From Coriaria nepalensis (taxonomy: Eukaryota > Streptophyta > Magnoliopsida > Cucurbitales > Coriariaceae), in the NCBI GenBank assembly GCA_027186245.1, contig CP114490.1, positions 8,068,501 through 8,132,500 on the forward strand: a stretch of 64,000 bases of DNA. The letters run 5' to 3'. Below, in pieces: positions 1 to 12,259 of this stretch (position 1 is the stretch's first letter; each line of letters begins with the position of its first letter). The notes beneath the pieces were generated by a model. It was given only the letters and a program-made list of their open reading frames with translations, searched no databases and had not been told where the DNA came from. Position numbers and translations under genes: made by a program.

Positions 1-1130
1 CAAAAAGCATCAAATAAACTCTTGTAACCTAATTTTCGGCCATGAGAAGAGAGTTGACCAATAATTCAGCTTAGTGGGTATAAGAGTTATTGAATTTTAG
101 ACTTAGAGAAGGAAAAAAAGTAGAAAAATGTATCATATGCAAAAGGGACCGAATTTGGTAAAAAAATGTGACTTTTGGAAGTTAAACTTCTCTCCAAAAA
201 GAAAAATAAAAAGAGGAAATGGGCTCACAAAGTGACCGACCAATTTTGGGCATGAAGAACAAGTTTGTTGCTACCATTTTATTATGAAAATGGCATTCCA
301 ATACATATAAATAGAAGGCTCGGTCTTGGCAAAACGACATTATCACTTGATCAATGAACACTCTCATTCAACCCGCAGAACACTTTGTTTTTTTCGATTT
401 GTTCGACTTTCCTTTTCTTTTCTATTATTTCTTCTAGTAAATATGTATTTCTTTTTTTTTAAGATCCGGTCTTAGGAGTAATGTTAGGGTATTGGATTCT
501 CACCTATATAGAGATCTTAGTTCATCATTCATAAACGAGATATTTTTTTCTTCTTACTCCTTCCAAGTTCCTTAAATATTATTCCCTTCATTTTAATATT
601 TGATCACAATTCCTTTATCTTAGTTGCAAGTTAATTTTCATTTATTTTTAGTAGAATCTTTACATTTAATTGTTGATTTAATATTAAATTTAGTCTTTCG
701 CTTTATTTTATTTAGTATTATTTATCTTAGTCGCTTTTTTTAATTTATGTTCATAATCATTTACTTTTTTATTTTTAAAATTAATTAATTAAATTCTCTC
801 AATTTATTAAAAAAAGAGAACTTATAGTAATCTCGATCTTTTTATCTATTTCTCTTTAAAAGTTAAATTATTTAATAATTCAATAATATATTTATTAATT
901 TCATTTTTTTAAATTTTTTTATAAAATGAAATTCATTTAAAATTTATGACATGTCATATCTATATTTAATTGAAATCACAATTTATGAGCATAAATTTTC
1001 GTTGGTAAATTTTTCTAACATAAGCACACATTATTAAAAATATATATTTATATTTAGAGGAAAAAAAATCATTATTTATTTTTTACTAACTTGCTCCTTA
1101 AGTCGTAACACTACCCAAACATAATAATAA
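1..1130. other. AT-rich intergenic region, no gene recognised
   Basis: No coding region that I recognise. A TATA-like tract (TATAAATAG) lies near 306-314 and is followed by a pyrimidine-rich stretch, so an LTR or promoter remnant is possible. The rest (540-1100) is very AT-rich with T and A runs. I see no conserved protein motif on either strand. Confidence 0.4.
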
Positions 1131-1152
1131 TAAGTCATATGGTAGTTGGAAA

Positions 1153-1160
1153 TATAAAAG
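1153..1160 (+). promoter_or_regulatory. Candidate TATA box of the first carboxylesterase gene
   Basis: The sequence TATAAAAG lies about 250 bp upstream of the start codon at 1408. It would give a leader of roughly 220 nt. It is the only good TATA match in the upstream 300 bp. Assignment is inferred from position only. Confidence 0.4.
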
Positions 1161-1240
1161 CCAACTACTACTCCTTTATTAAATCAAACCCAACTCAATC
1201 AAAAATACCACAAAAATCTCAGGTGAAAGGGCCAAGCTAT

Positions 1241-1417
1241 ATGACTGAGAGACATAATCTCATCCACCCATTTCATCGCAACATTCATAAATTTCCTGGC
1301 CAACCATTTCTACCCCGCAACACGTATAAACCAAACTACCATCTCCTCCTCCTGAAACAAGTCTTCTTCCTCCCCAAAACACAAAAAAAAAAAAAAAAAA
1401 AACCGAAATGGATCTAA
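1241..1417 (+). other. Upstream ORF overlapping the carboxylesterase start codon
   Basis: A 58-codon ORF opens with ATG at 1241 and ends at 1417, inside the main coding region that starts at 1408, in another frame. It includes the uninterrupted 20-A tract at 1383-1402, which would encode lysines. If transcription starts near 1185, as the TATA position suggests, scanning ribosomes would meet this ATG first, so it could depress translation of the esterase. Its peptide resembles nothing I know, so it is listed as a possible regulatory uORF, not as a protein gene. Confidence 0.35.
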
Positions 1418-2319
1418 AACCGACACGTGAAATAGCCCATGAATTCTCTCCCTTCTTCCGTCTCTACAAAGATGGTAGCATTGAGAGGTTCCAAGTCAGC
1501 GAACCAGTCCCACCATCCACCGATCCTCAAACCGGCGTGATTTCGAAAGACATCATCGTTTCATCTGAGTCCGGACTCTCCGCCCGTATTTTCCTCCCTC
1601 GATCTAACCCGACCCGGAAACTGCCCCTCCTCATTTACATCCACGGCGGCGCCTTTTGCATTGGGTCTCCCTTCTCTCCACTCTATCACGGCCACGTCAG
1701 CTCCCTTGTCGCGGAAGCAAACGTCGTTGCCTTGTCGGTTAAGTACAGGCTTGCTCCGGAACATCCGTTACCTGTGGCCTATGAAGACGCATGGGCTGTG
1801 GTTCAATGGGCCGTGTCACATGTTCACGGCAATGGGCCGGAGAGTTTGCTTAACGACTATGTGGACTTTCAACGGGTTTTCTTCGCCGGGGATAGTGCTG
1901 GGGCTAATATAGCGTACAACATGGTGGACAGGGCTGGGTCGGGTAATGGGCTAGAAGGAGCGAAGATAATTGGGCTGGCATTGGTCCATCCATTTTTCAT
2001 GCATAATCAACCTGATAAGTTGATAGAGTTTCTTTTTCCGTCATCTAGTGGGCTTCAGGACCCAAGGTTGAACCCAGGTGTAAATCCGAATTTGAAGGGC
2101 TTGGGCTGCAGCCGAGTTGTGGTGTTTGTTGCTGAAAATGATTCGTTGAAAGATAGGGGTTGGGCTTTTTACGAGGCCATGAAGAAGAGTAAGTGGCATG
2201 GGGTTATTGATGTAGTGGAAAACAACGGGAAGGGTCATGTATTCCATTTGTTTAACCCAAAGAGTGATGATGCTTTGGGCCTTGTCGAGCGCGTTGCTTC
2301 CTTCATCAATCAGGCTTAG
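1408..2319 (+). CDS. Class-I carboxylesterase (CXE), 2-hydroxyisoflavanone dehydratase-like
   Basis: Intronless 303-aa alpha/beta-hydrolase of the plant CXE/GID1/HIDH group (abhydrolase_3), a usual length for the family. The oxyanion-hole motif HGG is at residues 79-81 and the nucleophile elbow GDSAG is at 161-165 with Ser163. The other triad residues are likely Asp245 (AENDSLKDRG) and His277 (GHVFH). The conserved YRLAPEHPLP block is present at 113-122. There is no signal peptide, so it is probably cytosolic. Family members hydrolyse ester substrates or, in the HIDH subgroup, dehydrate 2-hydroxyisoflavanones. The nucleophile here is Ser, as in ordinary esterases, so I favour a general carboxylesterase. 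ATG 1408 directly follows a 20-A tract. A paralogue lies at 16181-17086. A protease-like pseudogene begins about 135 bp downstream. Confidence 0.95.
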   Translation: MDLKPTREIAHEFSPFFRLYKDGSIERFQVSEPVPPSTDPQTGVISKDIIVSSESGLSARIFLPRSNPTRKLPLLIYIHGGAFCIGSPFSPLYHGHVSSLVAEANVVALSVKYRLAPEHPLPVAYEDAWAVVQWAVSHVHGNGPESLLNDYVDFQRVFFAGDSAGANIAYNMVDRAGSGNGLEGAKIIGLALVHPFFMHNQPDKLIEFLFPSSSGLQDPRLNPGVNPNLKGLGCSRVVVFVAENDSLKDRGWAFYEAMKKSKWHGVIDVVENNGKGHVFHLFNPKSDDALGLVERVASFINQA

Positions 2320-2454
2320 TAGGTCCATGTTTTTGTAGTTATAATATTATTAGTTAAATTATCGTGTTCTTTGATTTGAGAGAGATTGGGGAGAGGTATT
2401 GAATGAAGCTTATTTTATTAATAATAGTTTATTATATCATAATCATTTAAAATG

Positions 2455-3173
2455 TTATTTTATTTTGTTTTTGTTTGTTCTCAATTTACGAATGGCCGAC
2501 CATTGGGTTTTGTCGGATTTAATCGTGGGCCCGGATCATTGCCATTCCAATTAGGTCTTGAAAAGTTTTCTTATACTTTGTCAAGTGATCGTATCTACTA
2601 TTCCAAGCTACCGTCATATGATGAAAACCTTAGCTACACAAGACTTCATAATGTCCCATCTACATTACAACCAAAATTCAAAGACTTTTATTATGGAGTT
2701 CTTCAAGAAATTATTGTAGGAACAACAAGTATCGAAAATTCCGACAACAATTCAGTTTCCGGGATAAGATGGCTAGGGTGGAACTTTTCTAGATTTAAGA
2801 ACTACTTTATAGTCCTCGATTCGAAAATCTGGGACGCTGTGGCTAGGGAATTCGCAAAGCAAATAGGAATCGATAAATATGTTAGCCATGACAAAGCTGA
2901 GGATTTAGGACTGTGCTTTAAAGTTTCTGATAAAAGGATTTTTCCAAAGTTAATTTTCAAATTTGCGGTGATGCAAATTTGAAGCTGCCACCAGAGAACT
3001 ATTTTATGTACGATCCACTTCGAATTGACTTATATTGTCTTGCAATGCTACCTCTTGGTGATGATGATCCAAATTTTCGCATGCCATAAGTTATTTTGGA
3101 TTCTATTGTAGAAAGAGGTCTTCGTATAGAATTTGATTTGAAAATTGAAAAATTAGGTTTTCAAAGGAATTAA
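2455..3173 (+). pseudogene. 5'-truncated aspartic-protease-like pseudogene
   Basis: This is a decayed copy of the gene at 12260-13510. Homology covers the region from about residue 170 of that protein to its C-terminus and continues into the 3' flank to about 3500. The N-terminal third, including signal peptide and first active-site region, is absent. A one-base deletion near 2966-2969 (GCGGTGAT against GCAGGTGAT in the intact copy) shifts the frame. A TAA at 3087-3089 then interrupts the restored frame, and another stop occurs at 3171. The region matching the second active-site motif is rewritten and no longer has D-x-G. The long open frame at 2452-2982 is therefore a relic. It lies directly behind the first CXE gene in the same orientation, which points to a local duplication. 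Confidence 0.88.
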
Positions 3174-4750
3174 AGGGTTGGTAGGAAAAAGTGAAAATAA
3201 TTTGAAATTATCCAGGTAGATCATTGGAGCATTTACATAAGTTTTTCCATAAAATTACTGAAATCTATCTTAATTTTAGTTAATATGATACTTTAGTTAA
3301 TAATTTTCAGATTTCATATCAAGTTCTCTATTATATAATTAACTTGATATGAATGCTCTTAAGGGTTTCGTTGATATTCCATGTGGGAATATGGTGGCCG
3401 TTTTGGTGCTTTTTTAATAGCTTGGACTCTTCAGACTCCACCTCATGCTTGTTAAGTTTGTTTATAATCAACTAGCTACTATTTATTATCTTTCATTAAA
3501 AATGATATGGTCATTACAAATTTAAAAATTGAATGACTAAAAACAAACAAAAAAAATACTATGAAGACAAGTGAGAAATAAAGGGTGTGTTTGGCAATAA
3601 TTTTTGTATTTAAAAATTTAGTTTTTGTAATCGTTACAAAAAATCATGTGAGGGTTGAGATGCAAAACCATTTGGTAAATGATATAGAGAGAAAGGAGAG
3701 TGTGTGTTACAGTGGAAAAATAGCCCAAAATATAAAAAAAAAACGTTGCTCAAAATGGTGAAAACTACTAAAATCGGTTTTTTGTATTTTTTAGACCCTT
3801 TTTTTGATTAATTTCAAAAAACATATTTTTCTTTTCTATGACCCAAAAACTATTACCAAACAAAATTCTCCCCCTTACAAAACCGGTGTTCAATGCTGCA
3901 AAGACAAAAAATATTTTTAAAAACGTTGTCGTCAAGAACTCTGAAATTAATGATCGAATAAGGCTGATGAACTGCAATAATAAATGCGGGAGAAGATAAG
4001 AAAAAGAAAATGAAATCAATAAATATCAAAAAAGAAAAGTGATGTGTTCTGATGTGGAAAATAGATTTGTGCGATTGACTATAAAATTTGAGAATTCAAT
4101 TTGGAATCCCGAGCAGGGGGCACACTTCCTCCAACAACACTTCAATCAACTTAAGTTGGATCCACTGTCTGCTATGATACTAGGTAAGGTTGCTCAAAAG
4201 TAAATAAGGAGAACAAACAAAATAACGGTTATGATTTCGTATTGATTGCAAAAATCTTAGATTTACAAGCCATAAATAACCTTCGATAGGAAACCAAAAG
4301 GAATATAAAAGATTAAACTACCCTTACTACCAAAAGCTAAATAATTCTAAGGAATCGCTATTTGGGTTCCTCATAATTCAAATCACAACCGCGATCTAGT
4401 TTCAAAATCAGAGCTGTTTCGAACTCGAATTGCGACGGCTATTTGGATTCTCGGCCTTTTTTCTGTCTTACTAATCAAGAATTTAGGGATGGTAGCAGTG
4501 GTTAGGGTTCTTGGAGTTGGTGCACAATGGTGGCAATAGGGGGATATGTAATGTAGAATAAAATTATTTATGGGGATGTTTTTTAAAAAATTTATGTGGT
4601 GGTTGTGGTTGTGGTGGCAATAGTGATGGAGGTGATAGGGGTGATTTGGGTTTAGAGGCGATGGAAAGAGTCGATGAGGTGGTGGTTGGGGGTTCTAAAA
4701 GTTATATGTTACTCAAGTCGATCATATAATTTATGTGAAATGAACTTTTA
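3174..4750. other. Intergenic, with a small inverted-repeat element
   Basis: About 3174-3500 is the 3' flank shared with the intact protease-like gene. The stretch 3590-3860 is listed separately as a possible MITE. From 3870 to 4750 I see no gene. The tract around 4600-4700 is rich in GGTGG/GGTTG motifs but has no clear coding frame. Confidence 0.4.
3590..3860. mobile_element. Possible MITE with short inverted ends
   Basis: The segment begins with TTTGGCAATAATTTTTG (3590-3606) and ends with CAAAAACTATTACCAAA (3844-3860), which is its reverse complement at 15 of 17 positions. The wording GTGTTTGG...CCAAAC at the ends resembles common plant foldback MITEs. I could not find a convincing target duplication, so the class is open. 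Confidence 0.45.
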
Positions 4751-6480
4751 TGTTAGATATTAGTAATTTAATAAAGACATTAATTTATCATATTTATTAT
4801 TTTATTAGAAGTTATATTTTATATTTTATAGTTTATCGTTTATTATATATCATGATGAAGTCTGAAAACTTAGGTTTATGCCGTTGAAAACATGATAGGG
4901 ACCATTCTAGTTGAGATTCAAAGAGATTTAAGCCTAACGATCTAAAGTGTTCATTCGGTGAAACTTTTGTGTCGGTATTCTTAGACATCTTGTATTCAAT
5001 ATTCTGCCGATTCCGAGTTAGATTCGTTATGCACATTTCATAACTCATATTAGCAACGATATCAGTATTAATCTTCTTTAGGAAATGAAATAGTAGATGC
5101 TTTCGTGTTTGAGATTCGAAAGGGTTTCTAGATTTTGTGGCCAAAATTGTGTAAGGTAAGGACTAGTTTGTGTTCTAGGAGGAGCTCCTCGGTTAATTTT
5201 AGTGAAGAGGAGTTTTTGTGTATAGTAGTTCATATGTTATCTCTATAAGAGTTAAGGGTGGTTGATCTTATGACTATTCATGTTAGAAAATATTAAGATA
5301 AATATGTAAAATAACTAAGTTCAGTGACTATCAAATTATTCTGAAAGGTAATAATACAAACTATTAAGAATTATCTAACAACTATAATATTAGAAATTCT
5401 CAGACTTGGGATCATCATAGATTCTTATGTGAAAGGTCTTACACATTGACATCACTCTAAATATCCTAACCAATGGATAGAAAGGATGAATCGTTAGGTT
5501 GTGTATGAAGGTTGTCAATGATCAAGCTTATTTGCAAGTACTATAGTGATCTCATGTAATAATTTTAACTTTTATTAAGTTTTATTGTTGGCAATTGTAC
5601 TTGTGATGTTCAAACTTGAGATCACTACAATACTAACATATAAGATATCATGCATTGATATTACTCTAAGTGGTCTTTACCAAAGGCCACTAAAATAATG
5701 AATCATTGGACATATGTTCAAGTATATGCAGTATGTAAATCACACCCTACTAGCATAACTAAAGTGTGATTTAGATTTAATTAGAAATTAAATAATTAAT
5801 CAAAAAACTATTATTTTGACTAAGATAATTATTAAATAGATATTTAATGATTGTTAAGTCATAGAATATTTTTTGGCTCAAAATAAGGTCTATTAGGTCA
5901 TTAAAACGTTAATGGGCCAAAACGGACTCATGTGTAAAACCCAAATTAAAGTCTATATTTTACAGAGTAAATTATATATTAATTTAGAAATTAAAGATAA
6001 TTTTAATTTACCGATAAAGGGAATTAAAATAAGCTACTAGAAATCCGAACAAAGTTAATTAGATTAACTGGGCCTTAGAGGCCTAATTGGCCTAGACCCA
6101 AGAGGGATTTGTCCCTTATATAAATGGCATACAACCTTAGGGTTTCCAAGAGTTTGAGAGAGAGAGAGAGAGCATCATCTTTTCTGTCACTTTTATTCAT
6201 CTCCAAGATAGTTGATTCTAGAGTTGAATCAACTATCATTGTAAGCCATCACTTGAATTGTCAGCCATGTGAATCAAGGGAAGCGACCGGGTGATGGTGA
6301 GGATCCAATACAAGCGGCTGCAAAGACCTGATGGTGGTTGGAACGGCAACAAGAGGAGGAAAGGGTGATATTATGTTTAGAATTCGGAGGAGATTGTGGG
6401 CTAGGTATCATTCTCCTTCTCCCTTTTATTTTCAAATTGCATAATTTGAAAGTAGCCTAGGATGTTGGATGTGCAAAACA
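4751..6480 (+). mobile_element. LTR of a repeated retrotransposon family (copy A)
   Basis: Starts with TGTTAGATATTAG at 4751. It shares long stretches with 39784-41700 and, in reverse, with 55250-57170 and 62000-62770. A useful landmark is the AAACTTGAGATCACTACAAT segment near 5613-5632. A TATA-like CTTATATAAATGG lies near 6115 and a GA microsatellite near 6151, matching the TATA and CT tract of the inverted copy. The 3' end is uncertain, between about 6480 and 6673. No intact retroelement body follows, so this is a solo or truncated LTR. Confidence 0.65.
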
Positions 6481-7439
6481 CATTGCATCAAACAAGTATT
6501 TTGGTGGTCTGTCTTTGGTCCGAATATCATGAGTCAATTTTTTAAAAATAGATTCCGCCCCATGATGTGTGAAGAACCCATTGACTTGCACCATCATACT
6601 GGAGGAATGTAGATTATAACCGATTCTATATAAAAGAACTTAAAATAGCCTAAGTTTGATTTTATTATTAACAAGTTATGTTAATAATGAGATTATTAGC
6701 ATAAGTAAATTAATTTGTTAAATTGGATGTTATGGAATTATGTGAGTACAAGTACGTATTGACATTATTTTAATTTATAATTAATTAATTTATCATAGGT
6801 TTTATCATTTAATTAATTGGTTTAATTAATTGGTTTAGTTAATTGGTTTAATTAATTGGTTTAATTTATTTACCTATAAGGTTTCAGAAGGTCATGTTAG
6901 ATATGAAGAGTTATGGGCAAAACTAGTACTTATTTGATATGGGCTTATACTTATTAATTAGGATTAATAAAAGCCAAATTGAGATCAAATCTAATCGTAT
7001 CGCTAGCCACACAGTGTAGGTGCCTAAGGGAAGGTCTTTGATACCTATTTCATTTAACTAATAAGTTAACTAAGAGATACAAAGCCCCGTTAGAATTATA
7101 CTAGGGTTAGGAAACTATATTATATAAATACACCCTATAAGGGTTTAGCCATGATGATGCTTAAAACCCTAGTGATCGAAATTCAAGATGAAAGTATAAT
7201 GCCCGTCAACCAATCTGATATGATCCGATAGAGAAATCATTTAATAGAGCATATAATAATCTTTCATGATTTTATTAGGTACGAAATAACGATTTGCATG
7301 CACGAATATTTGTATGACATACTTGAAAATTCCCAGGACTTATACAAGCACTTGGAATCTTGATAGAAATCATGCTCGGTGAGATCTAAGTTGGCTTAGG
7401 TCTAAGATCTTAAATTGTTTATAGTCTTAGGTCTATCAT
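6481..7439. other. Retroelement-derived or intergenic, no gene seen
   Basis: The stretch contains repeated TTAATTGGTTTAATTAATTGG blocks near 6800-6860 and no recognisable coding frame. It sits between two fragments of the same LTR family and is probably part of that decayed insertion. Confidence 0.35.
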
Positions 7440-7790
7440 GATGGGATAATGACAATCTGGAAAGACTATTACATGCGCTATAAATTTCAAATGAAAAATG
7501 ATATTCTCATGACCATAAATACTGGAGAATACTGGGATAGGCATGTAGGTGATCAGTAGAGATTTAATCACTGAATGTGATCACATGACAAAATCTCATT
7601 AGTAATTAGATTAATTGTTGATGAGTTTTTAGCGATTATGGTACTTGTTATGCTCAAACTTGAGATCACTATAGTACTTACATATGGGATCATTCTTTAA
7701 TATTATTCAACATTACTCTAATCAATTGTTACAGAAAGATGAACCATTAGGCATGTGTTTTCATATAGGAAGTCTATAGGATGATAATAT
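7440..7790 (+). mobile_element. LTR fragment of the same family (copy B)
   Basis: The stretch from about 7540 to 7790 aligns by eye with the reverse complement of 56690-56900, including a GATCA...TGACAAA segment and the block CTCAAACTTGAGATCACTAT. It is a partial copy only, with no ends visible. Confidence 0.5.
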
Positions 7791-7829
7791 AAGATCCATC
7801 ACCTCACAACAAGCTTATATTTCTTACAT

Positions 7830-9330
7830 CGGTTATAAAATTTTATTTGAGGACAACAACATGTTGACATATGTTGAGACAATGATTGGAGATTGCAGTA
7901 TGTTGCTGCAAACTTTAGACGATTTATATGTAGCTGAGCAATCCACTCAAGGAAGCGAATCATCATTGCAAACATGACCATTGGAGTCTTCTCATAGTTT
8001 GAAACTCCCTCCCCCCTCCCCCGCTCCCGGCCTTCTCAAAGGCATGTTGATCCCTTTTTTGCTATACTGATTGGGAATCTCGATGAGATGCCATAGTGTT
8101 CTGAGGTGGAATAATACTTGGATATTGATCCCACAGAGAAGGCTACCACTTCACCGACTTTTGATATCCTAGATTAATGGAAGAAGAATGGGGCTTGATA
8201 TCCAATACTAGCGCAAATTGCTAGAGATATCGTAGCCATTCCCATATCCACAGTTATGTCAAAGTTAATATTTAGCATTAATGGTCGCACAATCACCGAT
8301 TTTTGTAGCAATCTTTTGCCAAAGATGGTGCATAAGTTTATTTGTATGTAGAGATGGCTCACGAGCATATTGCTCAATTTAGTTGCTGCTGTTGAGGCCT
8401 CAGAGACTATGAGGAAGATGACAGTATATTCATTTACTATTTTACTTAACTATTTACTGATATATTGTTTCATTTATATTGCTTTAATTGAATTTTTTAT
8501 TTTTGGCAGAAGTATCGAGTGTGGAATTTGTAGATGATGATAATATATGAGATTTCTATCACTAGAATACTATTGTTCTTTTGGATTGCCAAATTATAAA
8601 TTATCTTATTATGTTTGTATTTGGATTATGATGTTTTTGGATGATGTTGTGAATTAGACTATAGGTTTTGTCAGTTTTGTAAGGGTTTTTAAGTTATGAA
8701 TGGATGAGTTGAAGTTTAAAGGTAAATTATATTTGGTAAATTAACATTTTTTAAATGTTATGCTGTCCAATTTATTTTATTTTGACATGTCAATTGTCAT
8801 ATCCTAGATTACTTGCACTAAAACGTGTAAAGTTTCCAATCCAAATACTTATGATTTTTTTCAATTTCTACGACTTAGCACTAAATTAAGTGGTGAAAAG
8901 AGTTTGAGCTAGAGAGTTGGTCTTAGTTTGAATGATAGAGAGATTGTAATGGAATGTAATGTCATTAACTTGAAAAAGAAAATAAAAAGGAGCAATGTTT
9001 GTTGATGAGGTCTCATAATGGTAAGATTAGTGGTAATGTTATTATTGTTATAGCAAAATAAGAAGATCAACAACACAAAATATAAAAAATAAAAATAAAA
9101 ATAAAAAACATAAAGGTGGGCAGACCGACAAATAACCCTCCTAACTGCCCGTGCTAGCAGTGGCGAATAGCTGCCCGCCCTAGCAGTGATGGATAACCAC
9201 CCACTCCATGACAGAGTGAAGCAGGCGGTTATCAGTTAGGTAAAAATTTTAGCAGGCGGTTAACTATCTATTAGTGCAAATGATGGATTTAGCGGATATC
9301 GGATATCTGTATCTGCCATTTGCACAACCA
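7830..9330 (+). mobile_element. hAT transposon remnant: C-terminal transposase and 3' end
   Basis: A decayed hAT-family (Ac-like) element. Near 8159-8390 the plus strand encodes the hAT C-terminal dimerisation domain: a YPILAQIARDIVAIPISTV block followed by a SINGRTITDF motif. At least three stop codons interrupt it (D*WKKNGA*YP, ICM*RWL). The typical AT-rich tail after the transposase follows. About 9120-9330 contains the GC-richer CCCGCC/AGGCGGTTA sequence common at hAT ends. The 9-bp arms GTGCAAATG (9274-9282) and CATTTGCAC (9317-9325) form a hairpin there. The N-terminal and catalytic parts are not recognisable. Confidence 0.72.
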
Positions 9331-11340
9331 TACTCGTTGGCATCGATCTGAATTAGATTATCACTCCTTTGAGATTCGGGACCAAACTTACAATTTAGAT
9401 ATTCTATCTTTGATTGACTATTTCTAAAACTCTTACTCTCTAGTGCTTCATGCTAGCTATTTAATTTTTGACTTACATCTTAATTACGATGATACCATTT
9501 GTAAACAATATACAATAGGGTACCTCATCCTAGATATATTTCGTCAGCTCATCCATAACCAAAACATCTCACCTGTTGACCGAACACTGATTACAACTCC
9601 TTCACATATATACTTAATGATATCAATATAATATTGATGCACATTTTTTCTTCTAAGTACCTACATATTAATTCCCTAAGTACTTTATCATAATCTTTCT
9701 CTAAATCAATAATAAAAAAATCATATGTATGGTCCTTTAATATTCTCTCTAATTCTCTATCATTTGTCTAATCAAGAAGATTGCTTCCGTCGTAGATCTA
9801 CCCGACTTAAAACCATATTGATTTTCTGATACAGTGGTGAAACTCCTAAGTCTTTGCTCTATAACTCTCTCTCAGAGTTTAATTATATGACTTATAAGGT
9901 TTATTCCTCTATAGTTTGAGCAATATTATATATCTCATTTCTTATTGTATGTCTCCATGGCATTTTCCTAGTATCAAAATTCTATTAAAGAGCCTAGTCA
10001 TTATTGGATCCCTACTTTTCTTAAACACTTCCACACCTCAATTTATATATCATCAGGTTTAAGTGCCTTCCCCAACTTCATCCTTTCCAAGACTTTTCTT
10101 ACTTCTTTAGCACTAACCCTAAAATGGAACACTAGATGCCTTCATTCCAGCAAATCAAATCCCTCTAAATTTAACCCCTATGTACGTGTTCCATTTAGTA
10201 GTGCCTTGAAGTAATCCCTCCACCTAATTAGAATAGTTTTATCCTACATTAGAACTATACCATCTACGTGCTTGACCCACCTAACATAAATGAAATCTTT
10301 AGTTTTCTAGTCTTTGGCTTTTGACATCCTAAAAATATATTTCTCCCACTCTTTTGTACCTAAGCTATTTTACAAATCATTATATACTCTCTTATTAGCA
10401 TCCTCTACTACTTTACTACTAAGTTTTTTTTTTTATCTTTTTTATAAAGCTCATATGACCCTTGATCTCCATCTTTTTTTCCAATTATTGAACCATATTT
10501 TCTTTTCCCTAATAGTTTGTTGCACGTTATTGCTCTACCACTATGTCTCCTTGTCATGTTTTCGCCTTTCTTTAGACTCTCGAAGCACTTCCCTCGGCCC
10601 ACTCCTAACATGGTTAACTATATGTCCAAAAAGCTCAGACCTACCAATCTTATCTTTATGTCTTGCGTTCTCACAATCTTCTAAGATTAAACTGACTATC
10701 TAATACCTTATTTCTAAAAATCTAGCATACATCTCCCTTCAAAGTCTACCACTTAATTCTTGGTCTCGTTTTACCTTATTCCTGCTCGTTAGACAAATAT
10801 CCAAAATTAATAACATATGTTAAGTCGTTAAACACTCTTATAATATCACCTTATAATTTTTACACTTCCCTAAATCTCGTCTCCTAACAAAAAAATAATC
10901 AATTTAACTTTCATTATGCCTACTCTTATAGGTCACTAAGTGATCCTTCCTCTTCTTATACAAAGTATTTACTATGCCAAAATTAGTAGCTAAGGCAAAG
11001 TCTAAAAAAGGAATTTCAAAATCTTAACCTTTATGAACCATCTCATACCCAACTATATTCTTACCTACATAACCATTTAAATCACCGCCTAACAATACCC
11101 TGTATGAAACGTGGATTCCATTAATTAACTCTACCAAAGTATCCAAAAACTTTTTCTTAGTTTCATCATCTAATTACACTTAGAATACATACGCATTAAT
11201 AATATATATTATTTTTAGTTCTAAGGCTAAAGATATATTCATAATCATAATCTCAAACCTCCTAACAGCAACTACTACATCTATAATAACTTTATCTACC
11301 ACTATTCCTACCTCATTCCTATTTTAATCCTCTTCAAAAA
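9331..11340 (-). mobile_element. RTE-type LINE remnant (endonuclease and reverse transcriptase)
   Basis: Read on the minus strand this is a non-LTR retrotransposon of the plant RTE clade. Around 11050-11340 it encodes the endonuclease region, with VDDETKK-like and LLGGDLNGYVG motifs and then KKRKDHLVTYKS and IDYFFVRRRD. Around 9700-10000 it encodes reverse transcriptase motifs (ENQFGF-like, FIIDLEKDYDKV). Near 9480-9600 comes MDELTKYI*DEVPYCILF, where the catalytic FADD has become FTNG. The following SQSKIEYLNCKFGPESQ stretch ends next to the hAT end at 9330. Many stops and frameshifts make it inactive. The hAT may have inserted into it. Confidence 0.82.
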
Positions 11341-12194
11341 TATTTGAACTGACAAAATATTTGATAATGAAAAATGAAAAAATATACATACATATATAAT
11401 ATTATTTTCCTTGCGTGTCTAGCAATGCAAAATTCCTTAGTTCAAAATTGTTATAGATGATCTCGATTATCATCCTTGTTTCATCTATTTACTTATTCAT
11501 TATAATCGACTACTAGAAACTAAGGTTTGTAGCGATGGTTAAAGTTTACAGCAATATATAAGTTAGAAAATATGATGAATAAAGCAGCCCTTATTAAAAA
11601 TAAAAAATCAATCAATCAATCAACCTAGAGATTGTAATAAAGGGGTGTTTTGGAATATTTTGAAGAAATTATTGGTGGATCCGGTCCATCTAAAAAGTAT
11701 AAATAAGGTCAATAAAAATGTAAGTTCTGTTTTTGTTTTTGTTTGTTTTTTTTTTCTTTCAAACCAACCCAGCATGATTGGTTTTATTTGGATTGGTCCA
11801 TAGTTTTTACCCAATAATTTTTCATGTTTTGAAGGGTTCGATGAAGTAGATTAGGGTGTTTAAGTGAAGCCGCGGAATGGGAGGTTGTTGCTTAATTACA
11901 ACGTTAAATCGCTTGAGTGTTTGGAAGGTGTCTAATTTTCTCGTTTAGTTTTTAGTTAGGTGATAGGGTTTATAATGACAATGCCATGACAAAAACAACG
12001 ATAGGATTTTGCAATTCCACCAGGTGGACTATGAAATTTAATCAATCACCTCTTGTTTTTACTTGTTAATAAAATAAAGATACATTATATATTTAATTAA
12101 TTCAATTAAGATTCTTAAAACAATGATCTTCAACATCATACGTACTTGCTAATTATATATTAAATAATACATATTATTCTTCAAGTAATTTCCC
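11341..12194. other. Intergenic, upstream region of the protease-like gene
   Basis: No gene recognised. The region contains AT-rich tracts and four tandem CAATs near 11608-11623. It probably includes the promoter of the gene at 12260. Confidence 0.4.
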
Positions 12195-12201
12195 TATATA
12201 A
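12195..12201 (+). promoter_or_regulatory. TATA box of the protease-like gene
   Basis: TATATAA lies 59-65 bp upstream of the start codon at 12260, which would place transcription start near 12227 with a short leader. Position and sequence fit a plant TATA box. Inferred only. Confidence 0.55.
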
Positions 12202-12259
12202 TATATCTTCTCTTTTAGCCTCCATTGTTCATGCAAGCAAATAACTAAGAGTTATTCAC

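Noticed and set aside
1561..1764. Antisense frames inside the CXE genes
   Set aside because: They are shadows of a GC-richer coding region and match no protein family.
2452..2982. A 176-codon open frame that looks like a protease-like gene
   Set aside because: It lacks the N-terminal third, carries a one-base deletion and a downstream stop relative to the intact paralogue, so it is a pseudogene fragment.
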